64,000 bases of DNA from Lewinella sp. LCG006 (GTDB taxonomy: Bacteria > Bacteroidota > Bacteroidia > Chitinophagales > Saprospiraceae), in NCBI RefSeq assembly GCF_040784935.1, contig NZ_CP160680.1, positions 1,975,501 through 2,039,500 of the forward strand. The letters run 5' to 3'. Positions 18,926 through 27,421 of the stretch are shown here, piece after piece (within the stretch, counting starts at the first letter, position 1; every line of letters starts with the position of its first letter). Below the pieces are notes generated by a model that saw only the letters and a program-made list of their open reading frames with translations, ran no database searches and had not been told where the DNA came from. Made by a program: the position numbers and the translations under genes.

Positions 18926-19789
18926 ATGCAACGTCGAAAATTTTTACAAACGACCAGTTACCTTGCGGTTGGAACATTACTGCCCGCTAAAGCCGCAGGT
19001 TGTTCAAAAAAGCAACATTTGGACAACATTGGTCTGCAGCTCTATACCATTCGCGATGCGATGCAGCGCGATGACAACGAAACGCTGCGCAGAGTGGCCG
19101 CTATCGGATACAACTACGTAGAGGGGGCCGGTTATCTTGACGGGAAACTTTACGGGCATAGCCCTCAGACTTTTCGGGCAATGCTAGACAATTATGGGTT
19201 AAAAATGCCCAGTGGACACGTCAGTTGGGAAGCCATGAAAGCCGCTCCGGAAAAAGCTGCTGCTACCTGCAAAGAAGCAGGCCAATCCTTTTTGGTAATT
19301 CCCTGGTGGCCTGAAGACAAGCGCACCGCAGAGGGATACCGTGAGCTGATTGAGATACTGAACAATGCAGGGCAAGTATGCCAACGCTACGGCCTGCAAC
19401 TGGCCTACCACAACCATGATTTCGAATTCAATAAAATGGTAGCTGGCAGCCGCCCGATCAACCTACTGCTCGCCGAAGTTGACCCCGAACTGGTTCAGTT
19501 TGAATTGGACCTGTACTGGATCGCCAGAGCGGGAAGTGATTATCAGGAGTATTTTAAAAAGCATGCCGGGCGCTTTCCTTTATGGCACGTTAAGGACATC
19601 GACAAGACCCCCGATCAATTCTTTGCCGCAGTAGGCGAAGGAAGCTTGGATTGGCCCGCTATTTTCAGCAAGGAAAAGCAAGCAGGAATGCAGTACTTTT
19701 TTGTCGAGCAAGACCGTACCGTTCCCGGCAAAGATCCTTTTGATGAAATCACCATCAGCTATAATTACCTTAAAGGATTGCGCTATTAG
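18926..19789 (+). CDS. exported sugar-phosphate isomerase/epimerase-like TIM-barrel protein
   Basis: The ATG at 18926 is chosen because it opens a twin-arginine-like signal, MQRRKFLQTTSYLAVGTLLP; a longer frame from 18815 would run inside the upstream gene. The 287-residue protein then shows an AP-endonuclease-2/xylose-isomerase-like fold: IGLQLYTIRDAM, LAYHNHDFEF, FELDLYWIARAG, WHVKDID and FFVEQD give the regularly spaced metal-binding His, Asp and Glu positions of the family. Members isomerise or epimerise sugars and inositols or cut deoxy sugars, so the reaction is uncertain. The Tat signal suggests folding in the cytoplasm before export. Confidence 0.82.
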   Translation: MQRRKFLQTTSYLAVGTLLPAKAAGCSKKQHLDNIGLQLYTIRDAMQRDDNETLRRVAAIGYNYVEGAGYLDGKLYGHSPQTFRAMLDNYGLKMPSGHVSWEAMKAAPEKAAATCKEAGQSFLVIPWWPEDKRTAEGYRELIEILNNAGQVCQRYGLQLAYHNHDFEFNKMVAGSRPINLLLAEVDPELVQFELDLYWIARAGSDYQEYFKKHAGRFPLWHVKDIDKTPDQFFAAVGEGSLDWPAIFSKEKQAGMQYFFVEQDRTVPGKDPFDEITISYNYLKGLRY

Positions 19790-20113
19790 ACTTATTTTTC
19801 ATTGAAAACTAAGTCTTTATTGCGTATATTCGCCTACTTACAAGAGCAGTGCAGGGCTTTGCCAAAGTTTTCTTGGTAGAAGCCCTTACTCTCCGAATAA
19901 TCTATTTGATTTTTCTCTTTAGCCCTAACCAAGAAAATCCTATAGACCGCCAAGTAATTGGTTTTTAGTGACGGAACAAAAACAACGGATTCCATTTTTG
20001 ATTCGCTAAAATTTTCTAAGCAAGCAACTAAAAGGAGCTTGCGTGAAAATATTCGCGAATCTTTGAAAAAAATGGAATCCGTTGTTTCCGTCAAATTACT
20101 AAAGTAAGCACGT
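19790..20113. other. intergenic region before adk with a long inverted repeat
   Basis: No gene is supported. The right half (19969-20093) is a long imperfect inverted repeat, listed separately. The left half is AT-rich with no clear promoter box that I can place for adk. Confidence 0.45.
19969..20093. repeat. 125-bp imperfect inverted repeat upstream of adk
   Basis: The left arm begins TGACGGAAC and contains AACGGATTCCATTTTT; the right arm reads the reverse complement, ending in GTTTCCGTCA. About 45-50 bases pair on each side with small gaps, leaving a loop of about 25 bases. It ends 20 bases before the adk start. It could be a MITE-like element or a structured leader. Confidence 0.7.
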
Positions 20114-20689
20114 ATGATCAATTTGATTTTATTTGGCCCTCCGGGATCTGGTAAAGGAACCCAGGCTGCTAAATTGGTAGAAAAGTACAATTTGTTGCAC
20201 ATCAGTACCGGCGATCTTTTCCGTTACGAAATGGGCAATGACACCCCTTTGGGGCAGGAGGCTAAATCATACATCCAGAAAGGTGAGTTGGTTCCTGACA
20301 GTGTAACCATTGGAATGCTCCGCAACAAAGTAACGTCTACGCCTGATGTAGAAGGTTATATTTTTGATGGTTTTCCACGCACCGTTGCTCAGGCGGAAGC
20401 CTTGGACGCATTGATGCAGGAAATGGAGACTTCCATCTCTAAGCTGATCTTGTTGAGTGTGGATGACAACGAAATTGTCACCCGCTTACTAGAACGGGGC
20501 AAAACGAGTGGCCGGTCGGACGACCAGGACGAAAGCACCATTCGCAATCGTATTAAAATATTCAAGAACGAAACCAGTCCTGTTTTCGATTATTACGCAG
20601 AACAGGAAAAAGCTGTACAGGTGGAAGGTATCGGCAGCATTGCTGACATCTTTAGCCGCCTATGTGCTGAGATTGACGTGCTGGTATAA
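20114..20689 (+). CDS. adk: adenylate kinase
   Basis: Catalyses AMP + ATP to 2 ADP in the cytoplasm. The 191 residues include the P-loop GPPGSGKGT (8-16), the AMP-binding HISTGDLFR and DGFPRT motifs, and a short LID region ([16 protein letters not shown]) with no zinc cysteines, so it is the short-LID form common in Bacteroidota. [12 protein letters not shown] is the usual Asp/Arg motif near the C-terminus. It is followed 11 bases later by obgE, so the two form an operon. The unusual long inverted repeat at 19969-20093 lies just upstream. Confidence 0.96.
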   Translation: MINLILFGPPGSGKGTQAAKLVEKYNLLHISTGDLFRYEMGNDTPLGQEAKSYIQKGELVPDSVTIGMLRNKVTSTPDVEGYIFDGFPRTVAQAEALDALMQEMETSISKLILLSVDDNEIVTRLLERGKTSGRSDDQDESTIRNRIKIFKNETSPVFDYYAEQEKAVQVEGIGSIADIFSRLCAEIDVLV

Positions 20690-20700
20690 AAAATGACCCG

Positions 20701-21738
20701 GTGGCAGGTAGCAATTTTGTAGATTACGTTAAGATTAATTGTATTTCCGGTCATGGAGGAAGAGGGTCCGCGCATTTTATGCGTACCAAAGGCGCTCCCA
20801 AGGGAGGTCCTGACGGCGGTGATGGCGGACGCGGTGGTCATATTATTCTTAAAGGCAACCGCAATCTCTGGACATTGCTGGCTTTCAAGTACAAAAAGCA
20901 CATCAAGGCCGGCATTGGCGGGCACGGTAGCTCCAACAACTCAAGTGGTTCTTTTGGTGAGGACGTTATCCTGGAAGTTCCTTTAGGTACTGTCGTAAAA
21001 GATCCGGACACCCAGGAAGTCCTTTTTGAAATCACAGAACACGATCAGGAAGTCATCATGGTACCTGGTGGGCGCGGAGGTCTGGGAAATACCAACTTTA
21101 AGTCTTCCACCAACCAATCCCCTCAGTATGCACAACCCGGCGAAGAAGGCATAGAAGTCTGGCGCATTCTGGAGATGAAAGTACTCGCAGATGTAGGCCT
21201 GGTAGGCTTCCCCAACGCGGGTAAATCGACCCTGCTGGCTGCACTGACTGCCGCTAAGCCCGAAATTGCTAACTATCCTTTCACCACCATTACCCCCAAT
21301 CTGGGCATTGTTCAGTATCGCGATGGCCGCTCTTTTGCGATGGCCGATATTCCTGGTATTATCGAAGATGCTCACTTGGGCAAAGGACTTGGGCACCGCT
21401 TTTTGCGGCATATCGAACGCAATGCGACCCTCCTTTTTTGTATTTCTGCCGATGCCGACAGCATCAAAGCATCCTACCGTATTCTCTTGAATGAGTTGGA
21501 GCAATACAACCCTGAATTGTTGGACAAACCCCGCTTGCTGGCTATCACCAAACGCGATTTGATTGACGATGAGCTGGAAGAATTGCTTACGCCCGAATTG
21601 CCAGAAGACATTCCTTATCTCTTTATTTCTGCCGTCACCAATCACGGGCTCACCGAGCTGAAAGATCGCCTGTGGACCTACATCAGCGAGGCCCGCAAAG
21701 ACGATGACAGTAGAGGGGCTATGGAGGAAGAGGAATAA
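20701..21738 (+). CDS. obgE: GTPase ObgE/CgtA
   Basis: A ribosome-associated GTPase involved in 50S maturation and stress control. It starts with GTG at 20701; the nearby ATG at 20693 is out of frame. Residues 1-158 are the glycine-rich Obg fold ([15 protein letters not shown]), and the G domain follows with G1 [10 protein letters not shown]2 [10 protein letters not shown]3 ADIPGIIE and ITKRD as G4. The protein is 345 residues, with a short acidic tail ([11 protein letters not shown]) instead of the longer OCT domain. It is downstream of adk and shares its transcript. Confidence 0.95.
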   Translation: MAGSNFVDYVKINCISGHGGRGSAHFMRTKGAPKGGPDGGDGGRGGHIILKGNRNLWTLLAFKYKKHIKAGIGGHGSSNNSSGSFGEDVILEVPLGTVVKDPDTQEVLFEITEHDQEVIMVPGGRGGLGNTNFKSSTNQSPQYAQPGEEGIEVWRILEMKVLADVGLVGFPNAGKSTLLAALTAAKPEIANYPFTTITPNLGIVQYRDGRSFAMADIPGIIEDAHLGKGLGHRFLRHIERNATLLFCISADADSIKASYRILLNELEQYNPELLDKPRLLAITKRDLIDDELEELLTPELPEDIPYLFISAVTNHGLTELKDRLWTYISEARKDDDSRGAMEEEE

Positions 21739-21746
21739 AAAAACTA

Positions 21747-21774
21747 GGGCTTGACTTCCGTAGAAGCCAAGCCC
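21747..21774 (-). terminator. rho-independent terminator for the 21824 gene
   Basis: On the minus strand a GGGCTTG-GAAG stem with a four-base loop is followed by TAG and seven T. It sits 50 bases after the stop codon of the minus-strand gene at 21824, and the hairpin may also stop obgE transcripts from the other side, though those lack a T run. Confidence 0.75.
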
Positions 21775-21823
21775 GATATTGGTTTAGGTTAACCTAAAGG
21801 AAAAGGGGTATATAAGTCTGATT

Positions 21824-22339
21824 TTATTTATCCTCGTTGTTACCAACAATAACGGATTCTGTATCTACAGCGACCATCGTGGGTTGAGGACAACCTACCA
21901 TGGCTACTTCTACTGAATAAGCAGCATTGATGTTGGCGAATACCGGAGCTTCGGTAGGATAGTAGAAGTTCAGCGCCAGCTCTGTTTCCAATCCAGCTTT
22001 GTTGTAGACTGCCCATTCGAAAAATTCGTAATCGTTATCCGCGATGTGGAGGGGTGAATTTTTAGCACTGGGCGCTGTGTAATCTTTTTTGAGTACTTCC
22101 CAAGAGGTCCATTCCTGACCATCTTTGGAGAAACGCATCTTTACCACCAATTCTCCCTGGTTCCATTCCGATAAGTAAGTGAAAAAACTTTCCGTAGCAG
22201 AAGCCGGCATAGCCTGGGCCGGAAAATGATGCTTACTGACTCCTTCAGGGATAGGGAGCTTCAAGCTTACCATTTGGCAGTCTTGAGCACTCAAAAGCAA
22301 GGTGGCCAAAAACAGGGTGAACGTAATAATGTATTTCAT
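21824..22339 (-). CDS. secreted protein related to the amidase N-terminal domain
   Basis: A 171-residue protein with a signal peptide (ITFTLFLATLLLSAQ) and no membrane segment after it. Its body matches the N-terminal domain of the amidase at 708 in order and spacing: SEWNQGELVVKMRFSKDGQEWTSWE here against VEWPQGTLDLELRF and ETWTKWETL there, then a closing LNFYYP here and LHFYHP there. The domain may bind something at the cell surface; its function is not known to me. It ends in an acidic NNEDK without a sorting domain. It is a single gene with its own terminator. Confidence 0.6.
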   Translation of the reverse strand: MKYIITFTLFLATLLLSAQDCQMVSLKLPIPEGVSKHHFPAQAMPASATESFFTYLSEWNQGELVVKMRFSKDGQEWTSWEVLKKDYTAPSAKNSPLHIADNDYEFFEWAVYNKAGLETELALNFYYPTEAPVFANINAAYSVEVAMVGCPQPTMVAVDTESVIVGNNEDK

Positions 22340-22774
22340 GTGAAGTAAGTTGTAAGGGCTGTTTCCAGCTCCAAGGGGTTTCTTTAGACAATAATCGGCA
22401 CTTCTGGATTAGAAAACTTAAGAACAAGAAGGCTTTTGTGACATATTAAAAATATGTTTATTAGAAAAAACTCCTGATATCCTCAGTGCCTTTATTTGGA
22501 CTTTCTCTCTGGCGTATCCGTAAATATCATTTTCACCACCCTTCAAGTGCATTTTGCACCTTGATAATTCAACAAATAAGCACCGAGTCTAAAAAAATTA
22601 AGCATTATCTTTGGTCAAAGCAGGTAATCAAAAGCGGCCAATACTCCTTAATCTGTGACATTCAACAGATAGACAAAAATATCATTTGAAGCCCATCAAC
22701 GAGCAATTATACCTGGCATTGAATGGTTTTACTGACCTTTGGAGCCGTCTTGTCTACCAAAACAGCCATTCCTT
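22340..22774. other. intergenic region between divergent genes
   Basis: The stretch separates the secreted protein gene on the minus strand from the PLP enzyme gene on the plus strand. Short open frames exist, but none has a recognisable domain or a convincing start. I see no repeat or clear TAnnTTTG box. Confidence 0.35.
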
Positions 22775-23743
22775 ATGATCACTTTCTCTGGCACCTCTTA
22801 TCTTGGACTAGCAACGCACCCTGGTTTTCTTTCTTTGGTAAAAGAGGGGCTGGACAAATACGGCACGCATTATGGTGGCTCACGCTTATCGCCGCTGTGC
22901 CCGGATATTTTTGAAGAGGCCGAAGCAGCAATGGCGGAATGGACAGGAGCCCCGGCAGCACTCTTGGTGGGGTCTGGTTCTAGTGCCGGACAGCTTGCCG
23001 CGCGGTATTTAGCCCACGAAAATTTACCCTTGCAAATTGGTCCACTTGCGCATCCGGCCTTATGGTGGCCGAAAGGCAGAAAGCATGCCGACTGGAATGG
23101 CTTTTTAACCGCCTTGCGAGCAACACCCAGTATTGCTTTTACCGATGCGCTTGATCCTTTGGGGATTCAACTGCCGCCATGGGAAAGCTTATTGGCTGCG
23201 AAGCCCGCGCGATTGGTCGTCGATGATTCGCATACACTAGGATGGTTTGGGCCCCAACACGCCGGTAGCTGGCGGCAACTGAACCTACAAACAGCAGCCG
23301 AACTACTCGTAACCGCTTCCCTAGGAAAAGCGCTGGCCTTGCCCGCGGGCATTCTGCTCGGAGAAAAGAAGACATTAGACAGGCTCCGTGAGCTCCCGCA
23401 GTTTGGAGGTGCTTCGCCACCGCCGCCAGCTTTTCTTTACGCCTGGCTCCACGGGCAGGAAATCATTGCCGCTCAACGGCGAAAACTACAGGCTCATTTA
23501 GATGATCTACTGCCTACGATAGAAGCCGTTACTGGTATTCGCTACCTGGAAAATTTCCCCGTGTTTGGGCTACAAGATCATACCTGGGTAGAACAACTGG
23601 CACAAAAAGGCGTGCGGATCAGTGCCTTTCGTTATCCCAATGAGCACTCGCCCATGTATTCCCGCATCGTCGTACGCGCTGACCATACCGAGGAGGAAGT
23701 GGCTTTTTTGGCGGAGTGTTTGAAGGAAATTGGTGCAAAATAA
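22775..23743 (+). CDS. BioF-like fold-type I PLP-dependent aminotransferase or acyltransferase
   Basis: From the ATG at 22775 the protein is 322 residues; a TTG at 22739 in frame would add 12. FSGTSYLGLATHPGF at the start and YGTHYGGSRLSP match the oxoamine synthase group (BioF, glycine C-acetyltransferase). VVDDSHTLGWFG carries the PLP-ring Asp, and ASLGKALALPAG carries the Schiff-base lysine (K185). The family joins an acyl-CoA to an amino acid with loss of CO2, or performs related PLP chemistry. The protein is shorter than typical BioF (about 380), mostly between the substrate-binding parts. No biotin genes are nearby, so its role is open. Confidence 0.7.
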   Translation: MITFSGTSYLGLATHPGFLSLVKEGLDKYGTHYGGSRLSPLCPDIFEEAEAAMAEWTGAPAALLVGSGSSAGQLAARYLAHENLPLQIGPLAHPALWWPKGRKHADWNGFLTALRATPSIAFTDALDPLGIQLPPWESLLAAKPARLVVDDSHTLGWFGPQHAGSWRQLNLQTAAELLVTASLGKALALPAGILLGEKKTLDRLRELPQFGGASPPPPAFLYAWLHGQEIIAAQRRKLQAHLDDLLPTIEAVTGIRYLENFPVFGLQDHTWVEQLAQKGVRISAFRYPNEHSPMYSRIVVRADHTEEEVAFLAECLKEIGAK

Positions 23744-23760
23744 AAAGAAACATGCCTATT

Positions 23761-23920
23761 AGAGTTGTTCTGCTGGGGGCTGTTTTAGCGAAAGCGCTAA
23801 AATTTTATTCTGGGCAAGGCAGATTTTGCAGCCGAATGCGGGCAATTCGGCGAAAAATCAAACGCAGCTCAGGATAAAATTTTTCGCTTGCAGCAAAACT
23901 TGTCCCAGCAGAACAACTCT
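23761..23920. repeat. 160-bp imperfect inverted repeat between convergent genes
   Basis: The outer arms AGAGTTGTTCTGCTGGG (23761-23777) and CCCAGCAGAACAACTCT (23904-23920) are perfect reverse complements, and pairing continues inward with gaps through TTTTAGCG and AAAATTTTAT-like segments to about 55 bases. It fills the space between the ends of the PLP enzyme gene and the RDD gene. It may be a MITE or a bidirectional hairpin terminator. Confidence 0.75.
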
Positions 23921-23921
23921 A

Positions 23922-24665
23922 TCACCTCGTCAACACAATATAATCGCGGATGAGGGTTTTGAGGAATTCGGCAGCATTGCGGGTTTCTTCGCGTGGTGCA
24001 TCCAACTGGAGCCCCAATTGAGCAGCTAAATCCTGGAGGATGTTTCGGTTGGCACTATTAGGGTAGCGTTGGTAGCGGGCAATGGTATTCTTGATCAGCA
24101 GCATATCTTCCTCGCTGAATTGCCGCACCTGGGGATACCTTGGCTCATAATCTTCCAGAGAGCTGATGCGTAAAATATCTCCCAGGCCAAAGCGGTTGGA
24201 AGCATTCATTTTTATGACGCTGGTACCGGCGGTCATGTCTCCCAGTCGTTGTCGTTTGGGCGAGGAGCTGATCAGCAAGCCTCCCAGAATCCCGGCAGTA
24301 GCCATTAAGTCGACGAAATAAAACAAGGCGCGAAGCAAATAGTCTGCAGGAGCAGGTTCTTCTCCATCCAGGCGAACCACTTGAATACTTAAAGCCCTTT
24401 TCCCCAGGCTTTGCCCGTGCGAAAGCAGCTCAAAAAGGAAATTGTACACCAGGAAACAAGCTAGCGGTAGTACAAAGCCAAAGATACCAGCCTGCATACC
24501 CGACCAGGTAGCATTAAATGCAGCCGTGACGATGGCCGCCAATAAAAAATAAGCGATACCTACCACGATAAGGTCAACGATGACCGCCAGCATTCGCTCA
24601 CCCAAAGTGGCGAGTTCGTATTCGATAGTGACGTTCTGGGTTGTTTTTAAATCAATGGTTTGCAT
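23922..24665 (-). CDS. RDD family membrane protein
   Basis: I chose the ATG at 24665, MQTIDLKTTQNVTIEYELAT; a longer frame from 24932 would overlap the divergent SpoIIM-like gene. The 247-residue protein has the RDD pattern LGERMLAVIVDLIVVG with the conserved Arg and Asp, membrane helices through about residue 150, and a soluble C-terminal half rich in DYEPRYPQVRQFSEEDMLL-type helices. RDD proteins are poorly characterised, often near transport or membrane-stress genes. It is divergent from the SpoIIM-MoxR cluster, 78 bases apart, and is commonly seen beside it. Confidence 0.8.
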   Translation of the reverse strand: MQTIDLKTTQNVTIEYELATLGERMLAVIVDLIVVGIAYFLLAAIVTAAFNATWSGMQAGIFGFVLPLACFLVYNFLFELLSHGQSLGKRALSIQVVRLDGEEPAPADYLLRALFYFVDLMATAGILGGLLISSSPKRQRLGDMTAGTSVIKMNASNRFGLGDILRISSLEDYEPRYPQVRQFSEEDMLLIKNTIARYQRYPNSANRNILQDLAAQLGLQLDAPREETRNAAEFLKTLIRDYIVLTR

Positions 24666-24743
24666 ATAAAGCGCAGCTTGAAGGGGGAAATTAAGGGATT
24701 TTCTTAAAACTTTTGGTAATTTGTCTGCTCTCACGAAAAATCT

Positions 24744-26576
24744 ATGCGCGAAACTCAATTCATTAAGCAAAATCAGGAGAAATGGTCGGAATTTGAGCAG
24801 ACCCTCAGAGGGGAAGCCAAAGATGCTGATCGTTTGCGGGATTTGTTTGTCCAGATCACGGACGACCTCTCCTATTCCCGCACCTTTTACCCCAACCGTT
24901 CGGTGAGGGTCTACCTCAATGGATTGGCCCAACAGGTATTCCTCAAACTTTATCGCAGTCGACGCACGCCACTCGGAAAATTATTGACTTTCTGGACAGA
25001 CGAGCTGCCGCAAGAAATATATAATGCCCGGCAGGCGTTCCGGCTCGCTTTTTTCCTGTTTTTTCTTTGCTTTGGTATCGGCATGCTCTCCTGCGCGATG
25101 GACGCCGAATTTGCGGAAGTCATTTTGGGTAATGATTACGTAGAGATGACCCGCGCCAATATCGAATCGGGCGACCCGATGGCTGTTTATAAAGAGAAAG
25201 GCCGTTTTGGGATGTTTTTGGGGATCACGCTCAACAATCTCTACGTGGCTTTCCTGGCCTTTGCGATGGGTGTTTTCTTCGGCGTAGGCTCCATCATCAT
25301 CCTGATCAGCAATGCCATCATGGTGGGGTGTTTTCAGTACTTTTTTATTGAAGAAGGCCTGTTTTGGGAATCTTTTCTGACGATCTGGATACACGGTACT
25401 TTAGAAATCTCCGCCATCGTTATCGCTTCCGCAGCGGGGATTACGATGGGGCGGGGGCCAGCTTTTCCGGGCACCTATACACGCTTGCAAGCCTTTCAGC
25501 AATCGGCTCGCAGAGGAGCAAAAATTATGCTGGGGACGACGCCACTATTTATCATTGCCGGTTTTCTGGAAGGTTACATGACCCGACAAACAGAGACCCC
25601 CGATTTTATCCGGGGAGCTTTCATTCTTTTGTGCCTCGCCTTTGTGCTGGTCTACTTTGTGTGGTATCCCTGGTACCGCCAGCAACTGGGTTTCGGCCTG
25701 GAGATGACCGAGACCCAACGTTTGCCAGAGAGTAAAAACTACGTGCTGCAGCCTGGAAGGATAAAAGCGGGAGGTGAAATATTCAGTGAAATATTCACGC
25801 TTTTCCGGCGACATAACCGCCAGCTTTTGCTGGCTATTTTTGGTGGTGCCTTTGTTTATTGCGTTTTGGTCTTCCTATTGAGTAGTGTTCCTGCAGCGGA
25901 GTTATTCCCTTTCAATAGCGAAAGCTGGGTTTTTAATGCCTACAATTTCCTCTTGCTCTTTAGTGCGCACGGTGGGCATTGGTGGCTTCCTATTGTCGGC
26001 GGAACCATGATTTACGGTCTGGCACTGGCGGCCTTTAAGAGCATTGATCAGGAGCTAAACCGGACAGCTACCTCGCTTAGTTACCTGAATCTTTTCTTCG
26101 GCGTAGCAGCTATTGTTTGTTGTGTAGGCTTTTTATCCTTTTGGGCCATCCTTAGCATCGTGGTGGTTTTACCCCTGGCCTTACTTTTTAGTTACGTTGC
26201 TTATCGCGATCAACAATCACTGGGGCGGGTTTTCTTTTTATTGAAAGGTGCCTTCTGGCGAACGGCAGGCATGTCGATGTTGTTGTTGGTGCTGGGCTTG
26301 ACGCTTTTTTCGATCACCAATACCCTGGTCGCGGAGTTGTTGTTTAAAATGATTAACTGGTTGGTGGCAGCCGAACAAGTAGTGTTGGATGAGTGGAGCA
26401 TCTGGATCAATACCTTTTTATTGGCCAGCATTGCTAATTTTATCTGGGTAATCATGCTCATGGGTTTTGGCTTGCATTATTACAGCTTAAGAGAAATCAA
26501 TGAAGCGACCGACTTGCGGGAAAAAATTGCGCATATTGGTCAATCAAGCCGTATTCGTGGCCTGGAAAGAGAGTAG
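24744..26576 (+). CDS. SpoIIM-like stage II sporulation protein M family membrane protein
   Basis: A 610-residue protein. The N-terminal 100 residues are soluble, with a helical FIKQNQEKWSEFEQTL segment, followed by many membrane helices. The pattern of FGMFLGITLNNLYVAFLAFAMG and IWIHGTLEISAIVIASAAG is typical of the SpoIIM family. The extra C-terminal membrane block makes it longer than sporulation SpoIIM. There is no sign of sporulation here; in Bacteroidota the gene is usually found next to RDD, DUF4129 and MoxR genes. Its role in that group is probably membrane remodelling or as an integral partner of the AAA ATPase; this is inferred. Confidence 0.82.
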   Translation: MRETQFIKQNQEKWSEFEQTLRGEAKDADRLRDLFVQITDDLSYSRTFYPNRSVRVYLNGLAQQVFLKLYRSRRTPLGKLLTFWTDELPQEIYNARQAFRLAFFLFFLCFGIGMLSCAMDAEFAEVILGNDYVEMTRANIESGDPMAVYKEKGRFGMFLGITLNNLYVAFLAFAMGVFFGVGSIIILISNAIMVGCFQYFFIEEGLFWESFLTIWIHGTLEISAIVIASAAGITMGRGPAFPGTYTRLQAFQQSARRGAKIMLGTTPLFIIAGFLEGYMTRQTETPDFIRGAFILLCLAFVLVYFVWYPWYRQQLGFGLEMTETQRLPESKNYVLQPGRIKAGGEIFSEIFTLFRRHNRQLLLAIFGGAFVYCVLVFLLSSVPAAELFPFNSESWVFNAYNFLLLFSAHGGHWWLPIVGGTMIYGLALAAFKSIDQELNRTATSLSYLNLFFGVAAIVCCVGFLSFWAILSIVVVLPLALLFSYVAYRDQQSLGRVFFLLKGAFWRTAGMSMLLLVLGLTLFSITNTLVAELLFKMINWLVAAEQVVLDEWSIWINTFLLASIANFIWVIMLMGFGLHYYSLREINEATDLREKIAHIGQSSRIRGLERE

Positions 26577-26603
26577 CATGGGCTTTTGAGCAAATACCCA
26601 TGC
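26576..26603 (+). terminator. hairpin after the SpoIIM-like gene
   Basis: GCATGGG at 26576-26582 pairs with CCCATGC at 26597-26603, and a second small GGGCT-AGCCC hairpin follows. There is no T run directly after, so it may only slow or stabilise the transcript and not end it. Confidence 0.4.
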
Positions 26604-26680
26604 TCGGGCTGAAGCCCAGGCTGCAGATAGCGTAAAGCAGGAGGTGTTATTTTTTTTTTGTAAAAACTAAGTTCATAACA

Positions 26681-27409
26681 TTGAATAAAATAGTTTCCAT
26701 TTTCGTGTTGCTGGCTGGCGTACTCATAGGGAGTACGGGGATCACACCTGTGATGGCCCAGGAATTTGTGGAAACGTATGAAGAGCAGCCGCTGGAAACC
26801 AAAACTTTTGATGCTGCCAGCTGGGAAAAACTGAGCAAAGAACTCGATTATTCGGGGAAACCCCCAAAGCCCCAAAAGCGAGAAACCCGGGATATGCCAG
26901 CTCCCACACCAGATCGGGATTTTGAAGGCCTACCAGATTTATCTCCTTTCTTCCAGGTGCTCCTGGCCATTATCACGCTTAGCCTCCTGGCCTGGCTCAT
27001 TTTTACTTTTATCCAAAACAACGAGTTAAAAATAACGCCGCCCGAAGCAGAAAGCGTCGCCGACGATCAGATTGATCTGAGCCAGGTGAATCGCCTGGAG
27101 GAAGAGCTGGATCGCCGTGATGTAGATCCGTTTTTAGCGAAAGCGGAACAGGAAGCCAACTACCATTTGGCCGTACGCTTGCATTACTTGGCGCTCTTGA
27201 AACAACTGCATCAGCAAAAGCTGATCCAGTGGAAAAAAGACCGAACCAATCGGTTTTATTTGAATCAAATGCGTGGGCAGGAAAGCTATCAGGGCTTCCG
27301 TGATCTCACCCTGACTTTTGAGCAGGTTTGGTACGGAAATCACCACCCCGCCCAAAGTGAATACCAGCAGATACGGGCTGCTTTTGAGGAATACCGCAGC
27401 AAAATATAA
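26681..27409 (+). CDS. DUF4129 domain protein with signal peptide
   Basis: There is no ATG at the right place; TTG at 26681 starts a convincing signal, MNKIVSIFVLLAGVLIG...VMAQ. The 242-residue protein has one membrane helix (FFQVLLAIITLSLLAWLIFTF) at about residues 90-110. After it comes a cytoplasmic helical domain with the DUF4129 signature, including YHLAVRLHYLALLKQL and FEQVWYGNH. Its role is unknown. In many genomes it neighbours a MoxR ATPase and DUF58, as here. The DUF4350 gene follows after 12 bases. Confidence 0.8.
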   Translation: MNKIVSIFVLLAGVLIGSTGITPVMAQEFVETYEEQPLETKTFDAASWEKLSKELDYSGKPPKPQKRETRDMPAPTPDRDFEGLPDLSPFFQVLLAIITLSLLAWLIFTFIQNNELKITPPEAESVADDQIDLSQVNRLEEELDRRDVDPFLAKAEQEANYHLAVRLHYLALLKQLHQQKLIQWKKDRTNRFYLNQMRGQESYQGFRDLTLTFEQVWYGNHHPAQSEYQQIRAAFEEYRSKI

Positions 27410-27421
27410 TGCAAGATTGAT

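Noticed and set aside
22486-22689. A 67-residue plus-strand open frame before the PLP enzyme gene
   Set aside because: No domain and unusual composition; nothing supports expression.
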